The notes under the pieces were generated by a model. The model was not told where the DNA came from and searched no databases. It worked only from the letters and a program-made list of their open reading frames with translations. The position numbers and the translations under genes are program-made. Of a stretch of DNA of 64,000 nucleotides, positions 1 to 12,188 are shown in pieces (position 1 is the stretch's first letter; each line of letters opens with the position of its first letter). Source of the DNA: Larimichthys crocea (Eukaryota; Chordata; Actinopteri; Sciaenidae); NCBI RefSeq assembly GCF_000972845.2, contig NC_040029.1:2826695-2890694 (forward strand), read 5' to 3'.

Positions 1-689
1 GATGCAAAATGATCTATTTTCAAGAGGCCATGGTCAATTTCATTGCTGTCTTTCAACTGTAACCTTTACTTAGCGAACAGGTTTGGCCTTGGTTTTGTCC
101 CATTTCATTTCAGGTGTTGGTAGAAGTTAGCGGTGTCACATTAAGCAAAGAATGATCAGCCCTTGAACACTCTAAATAAGGCCCCTACATCCACATTCAA
201 TCCTTCTCGCTATAACCTCCCCCAGAAATTTCATCTTCTGGCTAAATATAGTGAACAACGAGGCCATCTCTCTGGCCCATATACTGTATGTGCTCCAACA
301 CTCCGGCAGTAGACCTATATGAAAGTGCCAGACATGGCTGCTGGGAGATTTGAGAGCCTCTGCGGGGCAATGATGTGCTAAAGTACACCGTTGCCGTGTT
401 AACTGTGAACTGTCTGACGAGCCTCTTCTGCAGACAGGCTTTAAATTATCGCAGGTTGTCTGTCAAGTCCGCACTTTGGCAAAGTCGGCGTTGTGTTTTG
501 CCCTGTGAATATGAACATTTTTCATAGCAGACATTTCGACACAGTCACGGCAGAAAAAGGTTACAGGTGTAAATAATAAAATGACTGATGGCCATTTTTG
601 CTGCTTCAGTTACAGTTTCTGCAGGTGTTGTGCATGCTGCCTCCCTGTCACGGTGTCATTGCTTACTGGGACACTTAAATAGAACAAAG

Positions 690-830
690 CTGTTGTGTTT
701 TTGCTGCTTCCTTTATATTTAAAGAGAAAGTGGGTCCTCTTCCGCGGAGTCCGCCATATTGAACCGCCATTTTTTCCTACAGTAGCCCAGAACAGACAAA
801 TCAAACACTGGCTCTAGATATGGCCTCTTT
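690..830 (-). mobile_element. Fragment of an AAAGGTCC-type short inverted-repeat element
   Basis: Read on the minus strand, this piece has the same internal order as the longer copies at 2925-3235 and 27283-27613: a 'TTCTGGGCTACTGTAG' block, an ATGGCGG block, then 'GAAGAGGACCC'. Both termini are missing or diverged beyond recognition, so this is an old fragment. It explains the short minus-strand open frame over 610-804, which is therefore not a gene. Confidence 0.6.
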
Positions 831-2237
831 CTTTTATGTGAATTTCACAGCCTACATGCTTGAGAAGAGGAAGGAATGCATGGGATAATATTCACTTGAC
901 TACAATCTGCAACTTCACTGCTAGGTGCCACTAACTCCTACACACTGAAACCTAATTTGTTTTACCATTTAGTCCATAATAAAATAAAAATATTGAAAAT
1001 TGCAATTCAAATTTCACAGATTCACCCAATGTTACATCTTGAAATTGTCTTTTTTTGTCTGACAAAACAGAAAAAAGCAGAAAATATTCATATTTAAGAG
1101 GCTCTAACCAGCAGATCTTTGGCATTTCTGCTTGTTAAATGACTTAAACAATTACTCATTTATCAAAAGAATTGCAGATTAATTTGAATCATAATCAATT
1201 GTCAAATTAAAATGCAATCATGTTGAAACAAATGCTTTCAAACGTAACATAAATGCCTTGTTGTAAATCGATTATCCCTCTAATTGTTGCAGCTCTGCGG
1301 TTTATTGAGAATATGTCATTTCAAAGCAGAAAGCAGAGCCTCTCTGCCATGTGGAGTCCTTACTGTGGCGTGCCACACAGTCAGATGAGAGCATCAGAGA
1401 CCTGTTCTCTTTGTCAGCACTGTGGTGATGTTCATGCGATCTTTGGAGCTCTTCCACAGCTCAGCCTGCGAACCATCCCCCCCCTAGCACCAAACCTACT
1501 GGCAAGCTTCGGCACTGTGGCCTGGAAATCGGCACCAGACATGGCGAGGATGCAGTGTGCTAAGCCAAACCATAACACTGCCCAAACACGGTGGTGGTGG
1601 TGGTGGTGGTGATCGAGGGAGCTCAGGAGGGGGATGGGTGTAGGAAGCAGAATATGTGATTGTGTCAGCATCTGTGAGTGCGCATTTATCTGCAGGAATA
1701 TGAGGAATCTTGCACACGGATATGGGAACATGTATGTGGATAAAATAGCAAAAGCCAGCCAGCAAAAAATATCAAACATGCCTCATAACGGTTTGGATAA
1801 AACAAGAAAAATATAGCCTGGGGTGGAAACCAACTGGAGGCATGCTGACCCTCTTACAGCTCTGTCTTTCAGGGCTTCTGTTGAGGCTTCCTGAAAGGGA
1901 AAGAGTTGTTAAAGCGTGAGGTGTATTGTGGGGTTACTTTGAGCCACTGGGGCGGTGTTGCTGGGATTTTCAGGCTTTGGAAGGCGGGGGGTTCATACCA
2001 ACATTTCTTTGATCTACTGAAGTGGCCTGAGGTCTGAGCTGCCTGCTGTGAGTGGGGCAGGTGGGTGGAGGGTAAGTAGGAGGAGTGGAGGTGTATGTGT
2101 GTGTGTGTGTGCACATAAAAACCAAGGTTACACATAAAAATGCTATAGCACATAGCCTTGTATTGAAAGGTAATTGTTTTAATGAGATTACGTGTCAGGT
2201 GAGATTAATATGAGAGGCTGTTTAGTTCATAAATCAT

Positions 2238-2241
<4 letters not shown>

Positions 2242-2282
<41 letters not shown>
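2242..2282. repeat. (CA)n microsatellite
   Basis: Uninterrupted CA dinucleotide run of about 40 bp, seen directly. Confidence 0.95.
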
Positions 2283-2286
<4 letters not shown>

Positions 2287-2609
2287 TGTTGTGTATGACA
2301 AAGGCTTAAAAACATTACGGTGTGAGTAAGATTAAGAGAGACTCGCGGCGTGTATAAAATAGAATAATGGTCTGTGCATGTGTGTGAGACAATATGATAT
2401 CCAGTATAATAAAATCGGAGCTTCTGATTGGCTCCCGGCTTTTATGAAAATAAATTCTGCACCTGCTCAGCGTCGCTGCGAGCAACGTTTTAGGGGATGC
2501 ACACAGTAGATGGTCTTCGGATGCTTTCAACAACCATTTGCTACAGGATATGAGCACACAGTGAAACAGACATACACATAAAACCTATGACATTCCATTA
2601 AATGTAAAA

Positions 2610-2922
2610 GTTAAAGGTACCCCGTTGGGTTTTTTGACCACTAGTAGTGTTGCTAGAGCAATGTTTTTAAGAGTGGATCTCTGTTTTGTTTCTATGATGC
2701 ATGTGTAAACTGACACATTTGCAAGATGCAATACAGATTCCTGACACCGGTTTCACGCTATTCCGCTGATAGTTGTTGGTGGTAGAAGGATGCCTGCAGT
2801 GACAGCAACACTGCAACCTAGCAGAAATAGATTTAACCAATGCATGACTGAAAAAAATAAAAATAAAAATAAAAATAAATCAGCTTTGCAAACGGTGTAT
2901 GATCTTGTTTGCCATGCTTTAA
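2610..2922. mobile_element. Probable MITE-like interspersed repeat
   Basis: Starts with 'TTAAAGGTACCC' and a block resembling a repeat I associate with many fish genomes (TTTTTTGACC, GGATCTCTGTTTTGTTTC, GTAAACTGACACATTTGC). It runs up to the 'TTTAAAGG' that begins the next element, so the two sit side by side or one inserted at the edge of the other. An AAAAT-type A-rich run (about 2850-2880) lies inside. The family call is from memory and the right boundary is uncertain. Confidence 0.4.
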
Positions 2923-2924
2923 AG

Positions 2925-3235
2925 GACCGGTGTGTAGAATTTAGTGGCATCTAGCAGGGTAGTTACAGATTGCAACCCCCTCCACTCACCCTCCTGCTGC
3001 TCCAAGCGTGAAGGAGAAACTAAACGCCTTAACCGGTGTTTTAGTTTGTCTATTTTGCGCTACTGTAGAAACATGGCAGTGCATCATGGCACCATGGAAG
3101 AGGACTTGCAGCATCTGTAAATATAAAAAGCTCATTCGAAGGTAACAAAAACATTGATTTTCCATAGATGAAAATCCATATATTATATTATTTCTTTCAT
3201 ATTGTGTAAATAAATCTGAAACACTGGACCTTTAA
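2925..3235 (+). mobile_element. AAAGGTCC-type non-autonomous DNA element (near-complete)
   Basis: Terminal inverted repeats are visible: left 'AAAGGACCGGTGTGTAGAAT', right end 'CACTGGACCTTTAA', which reads AAAGGTCCAGTG on the other strand. Inside are a TTTAGTGGCATCTAG block and 'TACTGTAGAAACATGGC', shared with the copies at 690-830 and 27283-27613. No coding capacity, so it is a MITE-type element moved by a transposase elsewhere. TTAA-like bases flank both ends. Confidence 0.75.
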
Positions 3236-6200
3236 GGATACACACACTCAATTCTGGTGAGAAGCTGAATGTATATATATCGTGTTATTGCACATATATT
3301 TAAGACACTTTCATGTACATATAGAGTTTGGATTTGTGTGAGTGTGGAGTGGCATTTATGTGACATTACTGTGTACGACAGCGAGTATAATTTATGACCA
3401 GAATGTCCTCTCGTACAATGTTGACTAAATATTTTGGCTGTCTAGGTGGCAAAGCTCACCATTTGTCCTTTATGTGACGTGAAGATTACTAGCTCTGTTT
3501 AACTCGGGGCGGGGCAGGAATGCACTCTTGCAGAGGTGGTAATGCACAGAGAAAGTGCATTAATGTAATATGTGGGGAAGGCAGACTGAGCAAACAAAGA
3601 GGAATTCCTTGTAAAACAAGGGTGATATCACACATATGAGACAATTGCAAATACAGCAGAGTTGGTGGGCCGAGGGTGTAGCTAAGACGAGGAAATGTCA
3701 CTTGTCTCTCTCCGATTTTAGTCTGTCTCCACTTAGAAAACTCCCATAAAACCAGTAATGTTGTGCAGATGTAGACATTTTACCCGTGAGCTAACAATAT
3801 ATGGAAGGCGCAGTATGTCGAGAATGCCTTTGATCGAGGCTTTATGAAGGAGACGGTGGCTTTGATGATTTTGCTGACATTTCTAGGAGACTTTAAAGAC
3901 TTGAGTCGGGCTAATCAAATCAGCGTGCTTTCTCTCTCTTCGAGGTTAGGTAGCATGGATGCGGCCAACCTCTCAGGAGTTTGGGTTTTTATGGTTTGGA
4001 GATGAGGAGACATTGTGTCTAAGTGCTTTTTAAATTAATGAAAAGACGTTTGCATTTATTTTAGAGACACAAGCCCGCAGACCTCTTAGAATAAGAATAA
4101 GAGTCATGTTTGCAGCAGTGCTAGAAGATGTTTCCAGAGCTTTTACTGAAGAAAAGTAGCAATACTATGATGTTAAAATACTCCATTATTTTCACGTTTC
4201 CATTTTCATAAAGTATTCATATACAGAATGAATTGTACATTCTGCTGTGACCCATTGACCTGGTATGACCGGTATGTTTCTTACATAACCTGTTTAAATG
4301 GATATATCTATTGTCCTTTGTTTGACCATTAACATTTCACTTATATCCAGCGCCATTCATCTTCACCACATGACTGATTTCAGATGCCGACAGCATACAA
4401 ATGCGCTCATCACACACACCTGCATGTGCAAACACACCCATGCTGGCACATCCTGTTGGCTCAGTAGGCCATTGATGTATTCACAACCTTTTCTTACACG
4501 CTGTCGCCTCTCTCTTCTCCATCTGTCCCCTCTCTTTTTACCATTTAGTCCAGACAAGCTAAGACACTGGTATGGATAGAACGAGGACTGAATTATACAG
4601 GGATTCATTTAACGTCATCTGCTCCCAGTATGATTATGTAAATCTCCCATTGTCAAGGGAACTGGCTGTCATGGATTGTAAACTGGCAAAGTTCTCATTT
4701 TCTTGGGTCCAACTCATTGCAGTTCTTTACACCGTGTAATTGAACTCGTCTTGCTGATTACATGATCTGAACCGTCACAATGTCACAGATTTTATTATCA
4801 GCCTGGCGATCCTATCATGGTCAGCTTGTGTAATGGAAGACAGAATATGAGATGGTGGTGCTGCTGATGTCATTCCTGTGATGGCTTCAATTTTGAAAAT
4901 GTCCAGGCCATTAACTCGTACAGGTGCTTTCACACGACTCTGAATTATTAGACCTACTTCTGGAGTATTTTCACCTTCTGCACACCCCCACATACAGTTT
5001 AAAATAAGAGACAGAGTGCCTCAAATAATCCAGAGACCCACAAATCATCTGATGCCACATCGTGCCACCTGAGAAATGCGCACCTCCCTGGCCTCTGGTA
5101 TCTTTTGTCGGTTAATGGAGCTGAGAGATGAGGGCTGAAATTGAGAAGCGCTCCCACAAGGCAGCATTACCAATCATATGATATTTTGGACCAGCTGCAG
5201 ACAGTGAAACAGTTTGGTCATTAAGCCTGTCTCTATCTCGATCTCTATCTTCCAAATGACAACACTGTTATCACAGCCATCGAGCGGCCATCAATTACAT
5301 CAACATCGTTAGACTGTGGAAAAAAGGAGCACGAGATTCTTCTTCTTCTCACCATCTTTTAAGTCTGGTGACATAAATGCTACTTATCAGTGCTAGAATA
5401 AGTACCCAGATCAATTACTAATAACTATTACCCTAAAAATATACTTAAAGTAAAAATTATCTAAAAGTACTCATTATGTCGAATGGCCTGTTTCAAATGT
5501 ATATTGGATTATACATGACTTGTTGGAGCTGGAGATAATTATTACTTTATATACTGTAGGATAGTGTGTGAATTTTACCTCTGTGATCAATAAAATCTTA
5601 TTTTAACCTTCACTAATAATCATTTATTTGTTGATTATATTTTGTAAGCTATTACTAATCTAAATATGCAAAGTATCTATGGTTACTAAAAAGATTAAAT
5701 ATATTTAGTGAAGTACAAATGACAGTATTTGGGATTTGAATTGTAATGTAGTACTTTACTTAAAGCAGCTACAAGGATTTAATTTGTTTGATTCTGGCGG
5801 TCCCTGTGGACAAAGGTGGTAGTGTTTCTAACGCAAACAAAACAATTTCCATCATATAGAGGCATCAGTATCAAACTGAGATTGTCTCTTATCCAGTCAA
5901 AAACTTCAAGTTCAAGTACAATTTGTCACCTTGTTTCGTGTAGATCTGGAGGGTGTATAACCACGTGGTCTTCTGAAGAGCTGTATAATTAACATACTGA
6001 AAATATCTCTCAAAAAGCTTGAATGATAATAATTCATCAGTCACTGAGGCTCGTGTTTACATAAAGAGAAGATTTTCCAACCTGCCTGAAACTGTACACT
6101 TCCTTCTTCAGCCTGGACTGCCCCGTGTCTCTAAATACTCACGTGCGAATAATAGTTCTAAATTCAGGGGGGGCCACATGTGGCGCCCGTGTGTTCAGTG

Positions 6201-7309
6201 TTGCGGCCTGCGGTGTCGAGCTTTAACAGGCAATCACGTTTCTTCTTCACACCCCACTAACTGCGAGCTTTTTGAAATGGTCAGAGGAGAGACTGATAAT
6301 TACACTGACACTTCCTGGTTCGGCTCGTAAGTGAGGTCGTACAGATGGGGCATTGTAATGTGAGAAAGAAGGAAGACGGAGGAGCAGATGATGTGTGGTA
6401 AAGTATACGGGAGGTCAGGCGCTTAAAGGATAATTCGTCTTTATTACAAATCGGGTCTTGTTTTCATAGTTTTGGCCATGGTTTTTATTAACCACGATGA
6501 CTCTGAACTCACTAAAGTAACTGACCTGAGGAGACAGCAACGTTGCAACAAACTCTGGTCGGGCCGGTTGTACAAGCAAGTGTGGGGCCAAATGATCTAC
6601 AACTGGCTGCCACATTTTCTCTCCCTGCGTTTTATTTGCTCACATGACTGCATACCAATCATATACACAGGGATATGAATAAGAGGATACTTGCATGGTC
6701 CATGCAAACATCATTTAACACACATCATCATCATATCATAAAAGGGATATTGTGCATGCATGTACGGAGCTGTGTCCTTAGAGTCACCCTGTTGCCACAA
6801 TGCCACCCTGTTGCTATGGATATTAAATACCAGAGGACAGGAAAATATTACAAGACTCCATCAAAGGAATGTCTAAGCTAACATTAAGCGCACATTAAGT
6901 TGCATAATGTAGGAAAATGTGTTGATGACATGACGCAGACAGACGATGAATTAAATTAAAATATCATTAAATTATCTGGTTATGAAAAGATCACTATTTT
7001 CATACTGCACTATTTCAACAAGGACAGCTTTTAAACTGTAATGAAATTTTAAAACTGACAATTTAAAACTTGTTAGAAATGTTTTCATGTCTCACATGTA
7101 TCTACTGGATCTGTAAGTATCTGTTGGCTAACACCTTCAGCCAATTTTAATAGTGACAATATGTCAATCTTGTGTTTACAGCTTGTTCTGCTGCCCCCAA
7201 GTGGACAAAATTGTATTAATGCTGCTAAATTCAACATTTTTGTACATATTTGTACTAATTTTCTTGCAAAGAGTTCAATGAGAAAATTGACACCACTGTC
7301 GAGTCTAAA

Positions 7310-7510
7310 AATATGGAACAAGAGCCACCAGTCAATTAGCTTAGCTCAGTTGAAAGACTGTAAGCAGGGGAACAGATAGTCTGGCTCCAATGCAATACAA
7401 GTTAATTAGCTAGCATTAGAGGTGCTGGAAGGAAGGTGTATTTTTAAACTTAGACAGACAGAACCAGGCTGGCCAACTCTAAGCCAGTTGCCTCTTGGAT
7501 CTAGCTTTAC
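7310..7510. mobile_element. Degenerate interspersed repeat, unclassified
   Basis: Contains 'TTAGCTTAGCTCAGTTGAAA', GGGGAACAGATAGTCTGGCT, TTAGAGGTGCTGG and a later CAGAACCAGGCTGGC. This block order resembles a repeat common in percomorph genomes (TTAGCTTAGCATAAAGACTGG, then CTAGCCTGGCT). The copy is degraded and I could not fix its ends. Confidence 0.4.
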
Positions 7511-8609
7511 AGTTAAAACAGACATAGATATCATCAATATTTCAATCTAAGCCAAATGGCCAATAAATGTGTCTCCAAATGTCAAATGAATTCACTTAAA
7601 AGACACCAGGAGGTTGTTCAGACTGTTTTTCTATTTAGTATTTGGATTAAAAAGCTTAAATAGCAGCAGAATAAATGGGTTCACTGGAGTGACACAAATC
7701 TGAGGACCTGCACTTTACACATTAACTAGAAAAATTTCTCAAGAAAATTTGAATGTGTCAGTATTAATACAACAAGCTGTGTCATCATTGGGCTCTTATT
7801 TTGAAAGACTTTTGTCTTGTGTTTATGTGTGTCTGTGTGTGCTTGTGTGGTCTTGTGTCTGTTAATGAGAGTTTTACAGTCTTTTATTTTGAAGGGACTC
7901 CTATTTTGAAAGACTTTTGTCTTTGCCGCATGTTTTGATACCTGTTTTATGTATGTGCGACCAAAACTGCGGACTGAGAAGTGCTTCAAAAAAAGGCATA
8001 AGAATAATAATAATAAAATTAAGTATGGGGAATAATAGATAGTGTGCTCTTTCAGGCACACTTAATTATTCATCACACACAAGTTGCATTTAGAAAATTC
8101 AATAGGATCCGGTCTGTTTACATTATGGGTCATATGTTGTGAGACCAATTAAACACCATTCATCCTATTTTCCACAGCTAACACACATTAAACCGTTTTC
8201 TTGGTCTGTTGCCCCCAATTTCTTCTACAAGGCTCTTCCATCACAACTCCCTAATACCCACACAACATGTAGGCAGAGCAGTAGGGGGGTGTAACTCATA
8301 TCCCTCCCCACTTTCCCCCTCCTGGGCAGGGTGATGATCTGTAAAGAGAATCATTAAGACGCAATTTGTGACTGCAACATACACACATTGCCTGGAGAAC
8401 ACAATTCATCATCAGCAGCCCATTCCTCACTGTGGAGAAATGATGCAGAGGCCTGTTGTGTTTGTCTGCATGACCTCCGACCTCCACCAGGAGTGTGCCT
8501 GAACATGAACGCATGAGCATAAACACGGAAATAACACAAGAGGTGGTCTGGTGGTGATAGAAAACCATGGACGGATTTTGAGACAATGGACCCCTGGTCA
8601 TGGACATTT

Positions 8610-8995
8610 TTGTCTCTTTGTGGTAGTTTGGTGTTGCTTTGTGGTTATTTTACATCTTTTAGTGGTTGTTTTAGGTCTCTTTGTGGTCATTTTGTGTCTC
8701 TTTATGGTCATTTGACCAAAGAGAGCTAAAACAATGACAAATAGATGTAAAACAACCACAAAGATAGACAAAATTAAGTCTCTTTGTCTTCTTTTTACAT
8801 CTCTTTGTGTTTGTTTTAGGTCTCTTTGTGACCATTGTGTGTTTCAGGGTTAATTTTGTATCTCTTTGACCAAAGACACAAAGGTTTTTTTGTGTGCCTG
8901 TGGCCATTTTATGTTCCAGTTGTTGTCTTTGTGTGTCTCTTTGTGGTTATTATGCGTCCCTTTGTGGTTATCATACTGTGTCTCTTTATACTTGA
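8610..8995. repeat. Minisatellite of 'GTCTCTTTGTGGT' units with an internal strand switch
   Basis: Imperfect tandem units of roughly 20-25 bp built on GTCTCTTTGTGGTCATTTTG. Units at about 8615-8713 and 8776-9000 read on the plus strand. Those at about 8714-8775 are inverted (ACCACAAAGA, ACAATGACAAA), so the block can fold on itself. No coding meaning; the open frames here are by-products of the repeat. Confidence 0.75.
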
Positions 8996-10677
8996 TTGAC
9001 TTTCCATACAGAAACATCAACAGGGACTCCAGAGACCCTAGGCCTGTGCCTGGTGGGCATGCCCAGTTATACACCCATGGTCCAATCAGAAGTTTGAACC
9101 CAAGCAGATCCTAGATGAAACACCCTTGGACACTGAGACACTCCTTTTCTGGCCTTCTGCTGTTTTTTTGTCCTCCATATTGAAAGGCATACATGTTTAA
9201 TATATTCAAAAATTCAGTTAGCCAATTATACTTGATGCATAATGAGGAATAAAAATGAAAGGGGGTGTAATGGACGACCAGTCAAGAACATTTCAGGAAA
9301 AATCATTCATGCTTTCTGCTTGTTGACCCTCCCCTCTATTTTGCCACAATAACCTCAAGCGCCACCCATATAATGGGTAATTGTTCAAGACGTGCTATCA
9401 AAGGGGCAGCAGAGAGGCCTGGGTGTTAAGAGGCAGCGCTCTCTCTCTGCTCGTCTTTGATGGAGGGTTCTGCTGAAAATGTAATTCCTCCTTCCTCCTG
9501 GATGTTTTCATTGTATCTGAGAGCTTCCCCTAACGACACCCAGCTCTGCAGCTCGGCAACCTCTTCCACTATGTTCCTATGGTAACAACCCAGAGTGTGT
9601 GTGTGCATGTCTGGGAGATGAGTGATTGTCTATGTTTGTGTGTGTGTTCATTATGGTAGTGTGGCTTATTTTTACATAATGAATCAATTATCGAGGCTGT
9701 GGAGCGAGTTCATTTGAATAATCGCAGACGGGAAAAAAAAAAAAAAAAAACGCTCTCCACACAACATGAATTTACTGAGCATCGTCACACATCACATGTA
9801 CAGATCAGATCAGTATTTCCCCTGGAGTAGGTACAACACTGTGTGTATGTGTGTGTGGAGGGGAGAGGGTGTATAATAGGGCATCCAACTGACATCATTT
9901 GCCTGCCAATCTGCACCCTGCTTGCCAAACCCACCCTCTGTAATGGCTTCACTGAGCAGGGCTGTGGCAGCTATAGCATCTCTAGTTTTAAACAGTTCAC
10001 CATGTTGGGGAAAGTGTCATAACGCCCCCTACTGTCCAATATTGGTTCATGATTCTGATCAAAGCAAGACTAGGATTTATGAACATCACATAGTGAGTCT
10101 TACAAGCTGTAAAACAAATATCTGTAGCCGCTTATTATTAATTAACTTGGATTTCTTTACAACTTTAACATGCAAGATGATGTTTGTGCAGAGTTTGAGA
10201 CTAGAAGGAAGTTTTTACATTCTTCTGCTGAAGAGGCCAATCATTGTTCAAAATACAACTTAAAGTGTGATGTGGAAACATGAATCTTTCAGCACGGATG
10301 CACTGAGACTTTTACCACCATTAAATTAAATTTGGTACCGGTAATTTTTCCCCCATCCATCTGCCAAGAAATAGACTCCACTTCAGTTTAACAAAAATGT
10401 CTCAGGTTCACGTAGCGACAAATAATAATTAAAGAATCTCCAGACTAGAGAATAGTAAGATGTGATTATGTGAGACAGGTTGGCATCTGTCATTTTTTGT
10501 TTTTAATTAAAGGCCTATCTTTTGTAATTAAGATGCGAGAAGGTTAATTAAGACTTATCCCGACTGCTGTGAGAACATCGTTTGGATTAAGACCTGCTGT
10601 CTGAAGGCCTAATTATTAATCCATGCATAAAAAGGGGAAGCGTCTCCATAGAAACAAAGAAAAAGCATTGGAAAATG

Positions 10678-10689
10678 TTTATTTTTATT
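10678..10689 (-). terminator. Poly(A) signals of the rbm43-like gene
   Basis: Two overlapping AATAAA hexamers read on the minus strand at 10684-10689 and 10678-10683, about 190 bp past the stop codon at 10875-10877. They are the first canonical signals downstream, so the last exon probably ends near 10660. Confidence 0.55.
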
Positions 10690-10874
10690 TAATTAAAACA
10701 GATAAAAAAACCTGATGCAGATACAGTATTCTTCATGTATATGGAATGTGGGACACAGGAATCAAACACTGTACCTAAGGTACTACAAATTCAAGCTATG
10801 TGAAGACAACAAACAACACAACGGCACCACCCTGTGGCCGGTGATAGAACTACACTCATGTTTTTCTTCATCTA

Positions 10875-12188
10875 TTACTTTCTCAGGGATTTGTCTTTAC
10901 CAATTCTATCTTCGACACTCTTAGAGAACATGTGACTAGAAAATGAAGGGCCGATCACTTTTATGCAAGCATCTTCGAACACGTATAGAACGTCTCTGGA
11001 CACAGAGTTCTCATCGTCACAGATCTGACTCAGTTTCTGTTTGTCAGGGTACTCCCTCTCGTCATAGTCAATCTGATTAACTCTTAACCTTGACATCCAC
11101 CACTCCACCAACGTGCTGAGTTTTATCAAGGTCTGCTGGATCCTTGAGCCCGTCTTGGGTGCTTGCTTCTCAGTCAATGATATCCGTGTGAGGTCAGTTC
11201 CTTCAGCGCGCTCAACGGACGCATCAAGACCTCTCAAGCACATGTCCAAATATGTCTTGTCATATTTTTTTATGTATTCGAATGTGTATGAGTCAACCCA
11301 GATGGACGAATTCTCCAGATCTGGACAGACTGCAGACAGCTCTCCTGTATCCTTGGTAATGCTCTCGGAGGACTGCAAGACATCTTTAAGTGCGGTCTGG
11401 AGAAGCTTAGCGGTGACGGCTGAGCTGCTCTGATCTGATTCTCTGTAATGGAAGTCCAAATGAATCTCTCCTCTGTCCTTGGTTGCTGACCTGTCTGGTC
11501 TGGTGTTTTTTTGTGAAGTGTTGTCCTTTCTGGGTTGTTTTTCTGTTATTTTCTCTGCACCGAGGTCCAGACCTGATAAGGAAGATTTAATTCCTGCATT
11601 GATCTCCTCTCCCAACACTAGTCTGGGGTTGGCCTTTGCCCACTCTGTTCTATATTCTGTGGGCATTTGGAGCCTGGACCGAGCTCCCTGCTCCTCGTCA
11701 GCATTGTCTGTGTCGCAAAAGCTCCCTACAGCCATACTCCCACAGGAAACTTTTTGTATCGGGGAAGTGATTTGAGTTTTTGCATTTGAGAGCGAGGCTT
11801 GGACTTGAGTTGCCTCGCCTGTGGTCTGCAGCGGTGTTGATAAGCTGTTTGAGCTTGCTGGCTCGAGCTTAGCTTTAGAACGACTGCGGCTTACAGAGCT
11901 GACAACCTCGTGATGAGATATTACCTCTGGATTAAAAGGAGTTTCTCTTAGTTTGATGGCAGCAGTTGGAGCTGAGACTGAAGATTTAAGTTGGCTGCTC
12001 CTGCGTTTGAGGTCCCCTCTCAGGGCCTGGACGGCAGAGAATGGCCCCTGGATTACAACTCTCCTTCGCTTGAGTACAGGCTGGAAATGCAGCGACCTGT
12101 GAGCTGACCGCAGACTCTGAATCAGCGACTCTTGATCTCTGCCGAATTCTGAGAGGTCGACCAGAGCATTGGTAACAAAGAAGAACAC
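10875..12188 (-). CDS. rbm43: rbm43 coding exon 3 (last)
   Basis: Acceptor TTGTGCTGCAG precedes 12188; entered in phase 0 and ends at TAA 10875-10877. Unusually large single exon (437 codons). It carries the rest of the second domain, the low-complexity linker and the conserved C-terminal domain. Confidence 0.9.
   Translation of the reverse strand: MFFFVTNALVDLSEFGRDQESLIQSLRSAHRSLHFQPVLKRRRVVIQGPFSAVQALRGDLKRRSSQLKSSVSAPTAAIKLRETPFNPEVISHHEVVSSVSRSRSKAKLEPASSNSLSTPLQTTGEATQVQASLSNAKTQITSPIQKVSCGSMAVGSFCDTDNADEEQGARSRLQMPTEYRTEWAKANPRLVLGEEINAGIKSSLSGLDLGAEKITEKQPRKDNTSQKNTRPDRSATKDRGEIHLDFHYRESDQSSSAVTAKLLQTALKDVLQSSESITKDTGELSAVCPDLENSSIWVDSYTFEYIKKYDKTYLDMCLRGLDASVERAEGTDLTRISLTEKQAPKTGSRIQQTLIKLSTLVEWWMSRLRVNQIDYDEREYPDKQKLSQICDDENSVSRDVLYVFEDACIKVIGPSFSSHMFSKSVEDRIGKDKSLRK

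Larger units (their letters stand above)
1..10660. other. Intergenic region without a recognised gene
   Basis: I translated both strands and found no reading frame with a recognisable domain or a splice-site chain. The open frames here (the longest about 110 codons) have low-complexity or repeat-derived translations. The region holds several degenerate mobile elements, CA/GT microsatellites, a GGT trinucleotide run at about 1590-1611 and a minisatellite, listed separately. It may also hold enhancers or part of a neighbouring gene's intron; the sequence alone cannot tell. Confidence 0.6.

Noticed and set aside
1432..1779. Open frames with poly-His/Trp/Pro around 1.4-1.8 kb
   Set aside because: They are translations of a GGT trinucleotide run; no domain, splice context or conservation signal.
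8296..9114. Several open frames over 8.3-9.1 kb
   Set aside because: Those over 8.6-9.0 kb are produced by the GTCTCTTTGTGGT minisatellite; the others have no recognisable protein similarity.
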